This document shows, one piece after another, positions 53,640 through 61,703 of a stretch of 64,000 bases of DNA. Source of the stretch: Verrucomicrobiia bacterium. Lineage in GTDB: Bacteria; Verrucomicrobiota; Verrucomicrobiia; Limisphaerales; Pedosphaeraceae. The position numbers were made by a program, and so were the translations under genes. Position 1 is the first letter of the stretch. Each line of letters opens with the position of its first letter. The stretch spans positions 1 through 64,000 of the forward strand of contig DATAUW010000011.1 in NCBI GenBank assembly GCA_036268055.1, given 5' to 3'. Under the pieces are notes generated by a model, which saw only the letters and a program-made list of their open reading frames with translations, made no database searches and had not been told where the DNA came from.

Positions 53640-54866
53640 ATGCATGTATTAAGCGCAAGTTGGTGGCTAAAGTGCCGTGAACAATACAAAATCTGTTTGC
53701 TGCCATTATTTGACATCCACGCGCAAGCCCGATTTCCTGCGTTTTCCTCAAAATTCACACAACTTGACATATGCCGGAAAATCGAAAAAGACATTAAAAT
53801 TGCTCTTTTGTTTCATGACTTTGTGGACGTTGGGTTATGGGAAATGGTTTGTCCTATAAATCAACGAGCCTATGCCATATTCAAACATTTACTTGGCTCT
53901 CAATCGTTCAAAGCACTTTGTCATACCAGAAAACTGATTTTGGAAGCATGGGAAAAAGATGATTTTTATTCGACAGCTGAGGGCGTTGAGCAGCAAGGTT
54001 CCGATTTAAGCACTTCCAGGCAGTCGTCGCTTTTAAGCCATATTCGGGAACTGGATCCTAACAGGCTTTTTTTATATAAACACTGTGATTCAACAAATGG
54101 TTTGCCCAAGGAAATACGACAATACGCATTAAATTTGCTATGCGAAAACCCATTTGATTTGGATTCGCAGCAAATTGATTTGCTATGGTCGAAATTTCCG
54201 ACGTCCTCCGACTTATCGTGGCCTGCCGTAAAATCTTTCATAGCCAAATGCGGGAAACATTCAAACGATGAAAAGTTAAGATTTTATAATAATCGCATCG
54301 CCATGAGCATTTATGAGCTTGGAGACAGCCATCCCGGGCGATTAGTTGTTCCATTTCGCGGGACGGACTTGGGGGATTCGTTACTGCGAATTTCGTCCAT
54401 TTCCAAAACCGTCACCTTCCTTCAATCTCCACATTTTCTTGAAACCTTTTTAACGCTATTCCTTGACTCCAAATTTCACATTCGACTTGGATCCCTAAGC
54501 CCGGAGGCGATCATTGAATTGCACGAAAGCAATTTCTGGAGAGTTTTTTTGGAAGATTTTCATCAAATGGCAAGAAGTATTAGCGAAACCCTAAGTCACA
54601 TGGATGAAGCAGGAATTCAAGAGTATGCGCGGGAAGAGTTTTCGACTGTGCTTAGCTTGCGCGCCAGCAGGGAAGCCGCTCTTTTTGAAATGATACAGAT
54701 AACTTTATTTTCGCTTTTAAATTTTTCTTCCTTTTCATCTTCTCAAACCGCTCAACAATGGCTGGAACGCTACAAGAAGCGATTTCATTTGAGTATAGCT
54801 CACCCCGCCCTATATCGGTTTCTTACTTGGCTGGAAAAAAAGTTGTCTTCTAATCAACGGGCCTGA
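53640..54866 (+). CDS. Orphan hypothetical protein in low-GC DNA
   Basis: A 408-residue protein with no recognised domain, signal peptide or TM helix. It is largely helical with many aromatic and Cys residues and a fairly conserved-looking core (YNNRIAMSIYELGDSHPGRL, VVPFRGTDLGDSLL) and a C-terminal helical part (QQWLERYKKRFHLSIAHPAL). The coding DNA is clearly AT-richer than its neighbours and its codons differ (many AAA, TTT, AAT), suggesting recent acquisition. Its ends touch non-coding DNA and no mobility gene is adjacent. Start at 53640 has no Shine-Dalgarno site; nearby in-frame ATGs are possible. Confidence 0.65.
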   Translation: MHVLSASWWLKCREQYKICLLPLFDIHAQARFPAFSSKFTQLDICRKIEKDIKIALLFHDFVDVGLWEMVCPINQRAYAIFKHLLGSQSFKALCHTRKLILEAWEKDDFYSTAEGVEQQGSDLSTSRQSSLLSHIRELDPNRLFLYKHCDSTNGLPKEIRQYALNLLCENPFDLDSQQIDLLWSKFPTSSDLSWPAVKSFIAKCGKHSNDEKLRFYNNRIAMSIYELGDSHPGRLVVPFRGTDLGDSLLRISSISKTVTFLQSPHFLETFLTLFLDSKFHIRLGSLSPEAIIELHESNFWRVFLEDFHQMARSISETLSHMDEAGIQEYAREEFSTVLSLRASREAALFEMIQITLFSLLNFSSFSSSQTAQQWLERYKKRFHLSIAHPALYRFLTWLEKKLSSNQRA

Positions 54867-55304
54867 CGGTGCGGTTCAAAGGCCAGCAAATTTCCCCGCA
54901 AAATTAGGCTGACGATCCTAGATGTGCCCGGATTAACCACTAATGCGGTGGCGCTGGCCGTGCCTGGCGCATTCCGTGAAAGCTGGGAAATAGTTTGTTG
55001 CTCATTTTTTAGTCCTGTAGGAACTGTCCTACATATTGCCAGCAAAGTGTACAGGAACAGGGCGAATTAAAGTCTCGTTTATAGTTGGTTGCGTTCTTCA
55101 TCGCAGCTCAAAAATTTCCACAACGCAAACTTCGCAAAATTTCCTGTTCTTCCGCGACTCAAGCATTTGTGGCGTTTTCAATGACACGGCCAACCAATAT
55201 TTACCGGGGATTTATAATCGCCCGAAATCAATTTTCGAGGGAGGCATATAAGCTGCTTTAGTAACTTTCGTTGTTTTGACGTAACCAGGCACACATCTTT
55301 TCTT
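54867..55304. other. Gene-free stretch with one hairpin
   Basis: No gene is supported. A 63-residue minus-strand frame (54854-55045) and a 71-residue plus-strand frame (55036-55251) are weak. A hairpin TGTAGGA-ACTG-TCCTACA lies at 55016-55033. The base composition rises back to normal toward 55305. It probably carries the promoter of the coiled-coil gene. Confidence 0.5.
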
Positions 55305-58300
55305 ATGAATAACTCCGACTCAATGGACTCCCATACCCCGCCGCCGCCCGTTCCCAAGGACACCGGATTTTCACCATTTCAACGGCTCAAGGGGAAACGC
55401 ATTTCTTATTTAACCCTGCCGTTGCTGGTCATGGCGACGCTTACGGAATTCGTGATTCTCGCGACCGGCTGGAAATATCAGCAAGTGGTCTGCCTGCCCA
55501 AAGGCATGGGCGTAACTTTTTTCGGCATCGGGCCGATTGGCGCGACGATACTCGCGGTCGAGTTACTCAAGTTGCCGCTCGCCATTTGGACGGCCTCGCG
55601 CCGCGGCATGCAGAAGCTCATGATGCTGCTGTTCGGCTTGCCGTTGATTTGTTTGCTGACGTTCCAACTCGTCAAGGACATGGCGGTGTACGAAATGGGT
55701 GTCGCGCTCGCGCCCGCAAGCCAGATGCTTGATGAAGCGACGAAAGAAGAAGTTAAAATCGCGCAACTCAATGACCAGTTGGCGGGCATTGATACAAAGA
55801 AAGGCGACCGCGATCGCAAGCTCGCCGAGTTGGCCGCGCGCAAAGCCAAGAGCAAGGCCGATCTCGAGGAATCGCTGAAACGCAATGACGATTCGCGCAC
55901 CGACGCCATTTCGCTGACGGATTATCAGAGGAAGGAATTGTCCGAGGTGGACGCCCGCCAGGCGAATATCATCAAACAGTTTGATGCCGACACCGATCAG
56001 CTCAATAAAGGTCTCGCCGATCTCCGCGCCCGCCGCGAAGCCGAAGTCGGCCGCGCCACCAAATGGAATGCCGAAGAGGCGCGCATTGATAACGCCTACA
56101 AAGCGAAGCTGGCCGACTACGAAAACCGAAAAATCGCTTATGACAAAGAGTTGAAGAAATATCAGAACGCGAACTTTTTCGAACGCCAGGTGATGAAGAC
56201 CCCGGTGGATCCCGGCGTCCCGCCCGAACGCGAAACCAACACGATTCTCAAGCCGACCCTGATCGCCGAACTCGATACGCAGATCAAAGCCAAGGAAGCG
56301 GAATTATTGGCCGTCAATAATCAGCGCCGTGAACGCGTCGCGCAGGTGGATGCCAGTGCCCATCAACTCCGCGAGGAATTTGATCATCGCTCCAGTACCA
56401 AGCGCGAAGAATCCGACCGCAAACGCCAGGACTTGCTCGCCGCCAACGCTGCCTTGGCCACGCAATGGACGGCGGAAGAAAGAGCGATTGATCAGCAGTT
56501 TGATACCGCCGCGCTGAAGGTGGACGACATTCGCGCCGCCTTGGATGAGAGCCGCAAGAAGGCCGAAGGTTTTTATGAAGCGCGCGAAGCGGCAATTAAA
56601 AATACCCAGGTGCATCGTATCGCGACGACGGTTGAAATCGTGCGCGGATTGCTAAAAGGCCAGCGTCCCATCTCGATCACTTCCACCGCCAAAGAGCGCG
56701 GTGATTTATATACCGACCAGATCAGCATGGTCCGCATCTGGGTTTATCCGGTGCTTGCGTTCATCGTGGCGTTCCTGCCCACGCTAATGGTGGAGATCGG
56801 TTTCTCCACGATTTTCCAACCGGAGCAACAGCGTCCCGCGCATCGCCTCGGATTCTTTGGCCAGCGCATGCACGAGCTTTATAAACGTGCCGGACGTTTG
56901 AAAATTTTGCGCGCTGAACGCAAGGCCAGTGAAGCCGCCAATGAGATCGCCGCTCGCGGACGCGCTCTGGCCGCCAGCAAAACCGCCGCTGAAAAAGCGC
57001 TGGCTGAAAAAGATGCTGAGTTGCAATCCGCGCGCGTTGCCAGTGAGGCCGCGGCGACCGCGCAGACGGAAAGATTGAAACGCCAAGAGGAAGAATACGC
57101 GTTGAAAGCAAAAAACCTCGAAGCCGAATGGGTTGTCAAGCTGGCCGGCATGGCCGATTCGCTCAACCGCATGGTCATCGAGAAAGATGCGTTGCGCGAT
57201 TTCCAGAAATCTGAAATCGAACGTCAGGTTCAGATGCGCCAGAACGCCTGGTCGGATCGCCTCACGCAAATGCGCCAGGAATTGGACGACCAATGTGCGG
57301 CGATGGAAACCGAGCGCACCACCATGATGCAGGCGCATCACAAAAGGTTGCAGGAAGTTTCTGAGGATGCCAAAAATCAGGTCATCCAGGCACGTCGTCA
57401 GGCTTCCGATACCGAGTTGGCCGCGGTCGAGGCATCCGCAAAATTGACCCATGACTTGAAGGACGCCTTGCACGCCCGCGACGGCGCGGAAGCGCAACTG
57501 CAACAGCAGACGGATTCCTTTGCGCAAAAATTATTGCAAACCAAAGAAGATGCCGCGCGCGAATTGGAAAAAGTCACGCGGCAGGAAAAGCATCGTTTGG
57601 AACGGCAGCAGTTGGAGTTTGGCAAAACCTTGCGCCAGCGCGAAGAAGACTTCGAGCATCGCCTCAAACAATGTCAGCAGGAATTGTCCATCGGGTTCGA
57701 TGCCCGGCTGGTTGAGGCGCAAAACCGGATCGAGCAGGATGGCCGCCGGCGTGAAGCGGAACTTGAGCGTCAGTTCGAGGCGCGCGCCTTGGATGTGGAT
57801 GCGCGCTGGAAACAGGAAGTGCAGCAGCGCGAAGACGTGGCGCAGTTCAAATTGAAACAGCGCGAACAACAGTTGCAGGCGCAGGCGGAAGTCCGCATCG
57901 GCGAAATGCAAACGCAGGCCGAGGAGGAGTTCCATCGCCGCGAATCGGAATTGGAACGCCAGGCCGAATTCCGCGTCCGCGCCATCGAAGCCCGTTTGAC
58001 GCTCGAGACGCAACAGAAGGATGAACTGTTCCAATCCAAATCCCGCCAGCGCGAACAGCAATGGCAGGTCAAGCTGGACACTGCGCGCGCCGAATTGCAG
58101 GCGCAGTCCGATGAACTGCATCGCCGCCGCGAATCGGAATCTGAGACCGCCTTGCGCGATCTCGAAACGCAACTGCGCAAGGAAATGCAGCAGAAAGAAG
58201 AAACAGCGCAAACGAATGCCAAGCAGCGCGAGCAGGACCTGGTCACCCAGTTGATCGCACAGGGAGAGGCCCGGCAGATGGCCGCGCAAACCTTGTGGGA

Positions 58301-58499
58301 AACGGAATCGGAGAAAAAATTGCGCTCCACCGTCGAACCGCTCAAGGTATCGTTAGCCCGCGCCGAGAAGGAACGGGATGAAGCCAAGCAAGCCGCGACC
58401 GAAGCCACCAACCACGTTCAGAACCTGGAGAAGAAATTGACCGAAGCCTCGTCGTTCCTTAACACGTGGAGAAACGGAAAGAGTTTAGTCGGAGCCTAG
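55305..58499 (+). CDS. Giant membrane-anchored coiled-coil protein
   Basis: A 1064-residue protein of unknown function. N-terminus: two or three TM helices within about 35-135 (LPLLVMATLTEFVILATGW, FFGIGPIGATILAVELLKL, LMLLFGLPLICLLTFQLVK). A long charged coiled coil (about 145-460) is followed by another TM segment (about 474-505, VYPVLAFIVAFLPTLMVEIGF). From about 520 to 1055 it is an almost unbroken coiled coil rich in E, K, Q and A (for example AEKALAEKDAELQSARVASE), with repeated QQKEE/QREQ units. The layout resembles DUF4407-type proteins but is much longer. It may scaffold the cell envelope or membrane complexes. A strong terminator follows. Confidence 0.85.
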   Translation: MNNSDSMDSHTPPPPVPKDTGFSPFQRLKGKRISYLTLPLLVMATLTEFVILATGWKYQQVVCLPKGMGVTFFGIGPIGATILAVELLKLPLAIWTASRRGMQKLMMLLFGLPLICLLTFQLVKDMAVYEMGVALAPASQMLDEATKEEVKIAQLNDQLAGIDTKKGDRDRKLAELAARKAKSKADLEESLKRNDDSRTDAISLTDYQRKELSEVDARQANIIKQFDADTDQLNKGLADLRARREAEVGRATKWNAEEARIDNAYKAKLADYENRKIAYDKELKKYQNANFFERQVMKTPVDPGVPPERETNTILKPTLIAELDTQIKAKEAELLAVNNQRRERVAQVDASAHQLREEFDHRSSTKREESDRKRQDLLAANAALATQWTAEERAIDQQFDTAALKVDDIRAALDESRKKAEGFYEAREAAIKNTQVHRIATTVEIVRGLLKGQRPISITSTAKERGDLYTDQISMVRIWVYPVLAFIVAFLPTLMVEIGFSTIFQPEQQRPAHRLGFFGQRMHELYKRAGRLKILRAERKASEAANEIAARGRALAASKTAAEKALAEKDAELQSARVASEAAATAQTERLKRQEEEYALKAKNLEAEWVVKLAGMADSLNRMVIEKDALRDFQKSEIERQVQMRQNAWSDRLTQMRQELDDQCAAMETERTTMMQAHHKRLQEVSEDAKNQVIQARRQASDTELAAVEASAKLTHDLKDALHARDGAEAQLQQQTDSFAQKLLQTKEDAARELEKVTRQEKHRLERQQLEFGKTLRQREEDFEHRLKQCQQELSIGFDARLVEAQNRIEQDGRRREAELERQFEARALDVDARWKQEVQQREDVAQFKLKQREQQLQAQAEVRIGEMQTQAEEEFHRRESELERQAEFRVRAIEARLTLETQQKDELFQSKSRQREQQWQVKLDTARAELQAQSDELHRRRESESETALRDLETQLRKEMQQKEETAQTNAKQREQDLVTQLIAQGEARQMAAQTLWETESEKKLRSTVEPLKVSLARAEKERDEAKQAATEATNHVQNLEKKLTEASSFLNTWRNGKSLVGA

Positions 58500-58516
58500 C
58501 AGCGGGTTGGAAACAT

Positions 58517-58548
58517 AAAAACCACGGGAGATGATCCCGTGGTTTTTT
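58517..58548. terminator. Terminator after the coiled-coil gene, possibly bidirectional
   Basis: ACCACGGGA (58521-58529) pairs with TCCCGTGGT (58535-58543) around GATGA, with AAAA before and TTTTTT (58543-58548) after. It ends the plus-strand coiled-coil transcript 18 bp past its stop and may also serve a small minus-strand frame whose TGA is at 58548-58550. Confidence 0.9.
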
Positions 58549-58832
58549 CATTTGCCCTCGGCTGAAGATTTGCCGCGAAGGCTGGTCTTGATCTTTTGGA
58601 CGGTGGAAACTCCCTGGCTTTTGAGATAGCCGCGCCCAGTCCTGGCGAACAAGGGTTCCGGCACGAAACGATCCTGGATGCGCAATGCATCGCGCATTGC
58701 TGCCAAAGATTTTTTTCGACCTGGGTTTCCGCTGCCACAGACAAACCCTGCTGCTAAAGTTAAGGCGAGGCAACTCCACGACGCAAAGGTTGAACGAGGA
58801 AAGCACTTATTAGTCTTTGTGCCGATTCGCAA
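58548..58832 (-). CDS. Small hypothetical protein, uncertain
   Basis: A possible 94-residue protein with a hydrophobic stretch (about 17-33, FASWSCLALTLAAGFVC) that could be a signal peptide or lipoprotein leader, then a basic region with MRDALRIQDRFVPEPLFA and VSTVQKIKTSLRG. Its TGA abuts the bidirectional terminator at 58517-58548, which supports transcription in this direction. No family was recognised; the overlapping minus-strand frame is less protein-like. Confidence 0.45.
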   Translation of the reverse strand: MRIGTKTNKCFPRSTFASWSCLALTLAAGFVCGSGNPGRKKSLAAMRDALRIQDRFVPEPLFARTGRGYLKSQGVSTVQKIKTSLRGKSSAEGK

Positions 58833-58888
58833 AAACGAGTTTAGGTGTGCGCCGCTCCTCGTGGGAGCGACTTGACTGGATAAGCTTT

Positions 58889-58913
58889 GCTGCGGGTCGT
58901 AGACCCGCGGTCC
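58889..58913 (+). repeat. Third copy of the GCTGCGGGTCGCAGACCCGC element
   Basis: GCTGCGGGTCGTAGACCCGCGGTCC differs from 24407-24431 by one base (G to A at the equivalent of the eleventh position reads CGTAG), keeping the GCGGGTC/GACCCGC palindrome. The rest of 58500-58975 has only terminators and one uncertain small ORF. Confidence 0.7.
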
Positions 58914-58921
58914 GTGGGAAA

Positions 58922-58953
58922 TAAAAAAAGGGCGGCCATGGCTGGCCGCCCTT
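58922..58953 (-). terminator. Terminator of the 718-residue secreted protein gene
   Basis: AAGGGCGGCCA (58928-58938) pairs perfectly with TGGCCGCCCTT (58943-58953) around TGGC. On the minus strand the stem is followed by a run of U (plus-strand A tract 58923-58929). It lies 23 bp past the stop of the minus-strand gene. Confidence 0.9.
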
Positions 58954-58975
58954 GAGAATTATATTACTTCAACGA

Positions 58976-61132
58976 TCAATGGATCAATCGGAAGAACAAT
59001 GAGTTCGTGCCGATGGCATTGGTGTAGGGGCTCGTTGCGCCGGTCATGTTGGTGTAGCCGGCGGTCGCATTCGTCGAGGACTGAAGCGTGAAGGTCGGGT
59101 CGCCCCAACTCACCACGATGTTCGTGCCCGATGACGTGAAGGCCAGCGGGATTGGGGTTACGTTGACCGTGGCGCTGGTGTTGATGTCCGAGAACTTGGT
59201 GACTGCCAGGCTGTAAGTCGGACTGAGCCCGTAGAGAATACCGGTGATGGAGGGGACATTTCCCGAAGGCAATGTCTGGCCGGCGGTGTCCAGGTCGAGG
59301 TCAAAGAACGCGACGGTAAAGGATTGGCCGGCGCCGTTGGTGACGGTGACGTTTTGGTTGGCCGTCGCGGAGATGGTGGTTCCGCCATTGGTGCCGAAAG
59401 AGACGTTTTGGATGGTCACGAGCGAACCGGCGTAGGTGGAATTAACCAGCGCCAAGTTGTTGGTGATCGTGAGCGGGATGATTTTCGGAGTGGGCAGATT
59501 GGTCGTGACGCCGGTGTCGGTGTAGGACGTTTGGGTCAGGCCGTTGGTATCAATGTCCAGTTCGAGGCCGCTGGTGAAGCTGGAGAGCACACCCGTAACA
59601 TTAAGAATGTCACCCTGCATTGGACGGAAGGTCGAGCCGCCGGTGATGAAGACGTTGATGCCGCCCGTGCTGTCCTGCAACCAATAGGAAGCGGTGTTGC
59701 CGGAGGTAATGTTCGTAAAGGTCGTCACCACGCCAGTGATGGCGAATGGCTGGGTGGGCGAAGCGGTTGGCAGGAAGGTATTCGGATCCACCAGCGAGCG
59801 GAGGAATCCGATCGAAACGGATTGCGCCGGACTGACGGTCAACACGGCATTGGAACTGACCACGCCGTTGGCAACCACGTCGTTGGTGACGCCGACGCTG
59901 TAGTTGGCCGCGAAGTTAGTCTGAAGATTCGCAATGGTATAGGACGAACTAGTCGCGCCATCAATGTTCACACTGTTGGATTTCCATTGATAAGAGACAT
60001 TGCCGGGGCTGCTGACCATGACGGAGAAGGTCACGTTCTGGCCGACGTAAAGGCTCTGGCTGGCCGGCCCGCTGGTGATGGTCGGAGGAACGGGCTGCGC
60101 GCTGATCAAGACGTTTGCCGGCGCGCTGGTCGTGGACAAGCCGTAAGGCGTGGTGGCCACGAGCGTGTAACTGCCGCTGTCGGTGGTTTGCGGGCTGGAG
60201 AAGGGAAGAACCGGGCTGTTGCCGTTCGGATTGCTGAAAGCCAGGCCGCCTTTGTACCACTGATAAGTGATATTCATTTGGCCCTGGCCGCTGACGACAC
60301 CGAAAAGAGTAATAGGAATATTCACGAAGTTAGTCGTTCCCGCCGGCTGAGTGCCGAAGACTGGCGCGACGGCGTTGGTGGGCTGGACGTTGGTCAGGGC
60401 TTCATCAAACGTCGTGGCGAGGGCCACATTAGTGACATAGAAGAAAGCGCTGTTCACACCCGCTGCCGTAGCTGCGGTGCTCGCCTGCCGGAAAGCGAAG
60501 GCGTTGATAGCAGTGCTGGTCGCGAAGCCGAGGCTATCGCTGGAACTATACGAAGGATCACTTTCGCTGATCGGATTGATCCAGATGGTGCAAGCTTGCA
60601 GGTTTACGGGGTCGAGACGAGCCACCACCTGGTAGGCAACATTAAGTCCGAGGTCCACGCCAAGGCCGCCGTTCAAAGCGTTGGTAGCAGCGCCGTTGCC
60701 GGTGGCGCCGATGCGCCAAGTGTTGGGACTGGTGGCCAGGTTGGTGAAAGCCTGAATGCGGCCGGAGAAACCGCTGGAAGTATTGTAAAAGGAGGAAAAG
60801 TAAGTCCCCGGGCCATTTGGCAGGTTGGTGCAGATCACCGTCATACTGGCGTAGAGAACCTGGGGTGCGTTCGTAAAGGCAGCGCCAAGGAAGCGGGCTT
60901 CATCGCCCGCGCGGTTAAGGCCACCGCCGGTGGAAGCGACCTGGAGAACGTGATTGCTCACGATCATGTCAGCGGTGCCGCTGAAGTTCGTCCAAAGCCC
61001 GGCCGGCGCGACATTGGTCAGGACGCCATTGGGATAATTGAAACCTTCGTACCAAATCAAATCGGCTTTTGCCGCCAACGGGGCGACAAAGGCCGACACG
61101 GCCAATAATAATACTGCTATTTTATTTTTCAT
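58976..61132 (-). CDS. Large secreted protein: LamG-like, two Ig-like domains, OB-fold-like domain, FFRL C-terminus
   Basis: A 718-residue exported protein with a clear signal peptide (1-24, SAFVAPLAAKADL). Order: a LamG/concanavalin-like domain (about 25-245, WYEGFNYPNG ... FDEAL); two Ig-like domains (about 255-345 with YQWYKGG and SGSYTLVATTPYG; about 348-432 with VTFSVMVSSPGNVSYQWKS); a domain about 440-650 resembling the nucleic-acid-binding OB-fold of extracellular nuclease/DUF5689 proteins (FAITGVVTTFTNITSGN, YWLQDSTGGINVFITG, GDILNVTGVLSS); and a ~60-residue C-terminal module (VSWGDPTFTLQSSTN ... LFFRLIH). Likely a surface or secreted adhesin, or a binding protein for polysaccharide or DNA. 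It has its own terminator (58922-58953). Confidence 0.87.
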   Translation of the reverse strand: MKNKIAVLLLAVSAFVAPLAAKADLIWYEGFNYPNGVLTNVAPAGLWTNFSGTADMIVSNHVLQVASTGGGLNRAGDEARFLGAAFTNAPQVLYASMTVICTNLPNGPGTYFSSFYNTSSGFSGRIQAFTNLATSPNTWRIGATGNGAATNALNGGLGVDLGLNVAYQVVARLDPVNLQACTIWINPISESDPSYSSSDSLGFATSTAINAFAFRQASTAATAAGVNSAFFYVTNVALATTFDEALTNVQPTNAVAPVFGTQPAGTTNFVNIPITLFGVVSGQGQMNITYQWYKGGLAFSNPNGNSPVLPFSSPQTTDSGSYTLVATTPYGLSTTSAPANVLISAQPVPPTITSGPASQSLYVGQNVTFSVMVSSPGNVSYQWKSNSVNIDGATSSSYTIANLQTNFAANYSVGVTNDVVANGVVSSNAVLTVSPAQSVSIGFLRSLVDPNTFLPTASPTQPFAITGVVTTFTNITSGNTASYWLQDSTGGINVFITGGSTFRPMQGDILNVTGVLSSFTSGLELDIDTNGLTQTSYTDTGVTTNLPTPKIIPLTITNNLALVNSTYAGSLVTIQNVSFGTNGGTTISATANQNVTVTNGAGQSFTVAFFDLDLDTAGQTLPSGNVPSITGILYGLSPTYSLAVTKFSDINTSATVNVTPIPLAFTSSGTNIVVSWGDPTFTLQSSTNATAGYTNMTGATSPYTNAIGTNSLFFRLIH

Positions 61133-61703
61133 GGTTGCTGATTTTCGGGGTTATTTTCAGTTGTTCGATGGCAATGTCCGGTAAATTAATTCCCGTCCGG
61201 CGATGCGATGATATTTCCGACTTAACTTGCACGCCTGGCAGCTTACCTGAATCTGTGGCGGGAAAGGTTACAGTTTGGAAACTTTTGTCCCGTGGCACCG
61301 GGAATTAAAACAAGGACTCACCTTAGGCAGTTACAACGGGAGAGTCAACACGAATCTGTCACCATTTCGGGGGACAAGTGAAGAATTTGCGGATCGGGAA
61401 ATTTAATTACGCATACGTAATTTATTTTTTAGCCAATGAACTTTTATTCATTTGCGAAACCGCGTTTTAGCGCGTGCCAGTGGAGGTTTTTCGCGAAAGA
61501 TTAAATTATCGCCCCACCGCCGCCAGAATTCTTCTTGCCAGCATGGCGGAGATGCGCGTTTACTTATCAAGCGTTTATTCCTTATGTTTTTTTGGCATAG
61601 TTCATGGCTTGAATCGCACCCCCGGGGTGGTGCTCCGCTGACTGGCCGCAAAATCCAAATCCGATCCAAATTTGCCGGCGTCCGCGCCATCCAGTCCTGA
61701 CGC
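61133..61703. other. Gene-free 570-bp gap, possible regulatory RNA region
   Basis: No gene is supported. A hairpin TCCCG-TGGCAC-CGGGA is at 61288-61303, and a terminator-like AATTACG-CATA-CGTAATT (61405-61422) followed by TATTTTTT lies on the plus strand with no gene upstream of it on that strand. This would fit a small plus-strand transcript between about 61140 and 61430. A minus-strand frame at 61448-61738 overlaps the transporter start and looks spurious. Confidence 0.4.
61405..61430 (+). terminator. Orphan terminator-like hairpin
   Basis: AATTACG (61405-61411) pairs with CGTAATT (61416-61422) around CATA, followed by TATTTTTT. AT-rich stem, so only moderately stable. No plus-strand gene ends upstream; see the gap entry and the related finding. 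Confidence 0.4.

Noticed and set aside
54854-55045. 63-residue minus-strand frame with protein-like end
   Set aside because: No start signal, no recognised family, and it overlaps the end of the 408-residue gene; probably chance.
59324-61108. 594-residue plus-strand open frame
   Set aside because: Antisense to the 718-residue secreted protein, whose signal peptide, Ig-like domains, terminator and stop are all consistent. The opposite frame is a low-complexity Arg/Gly/Val-rich shadow.
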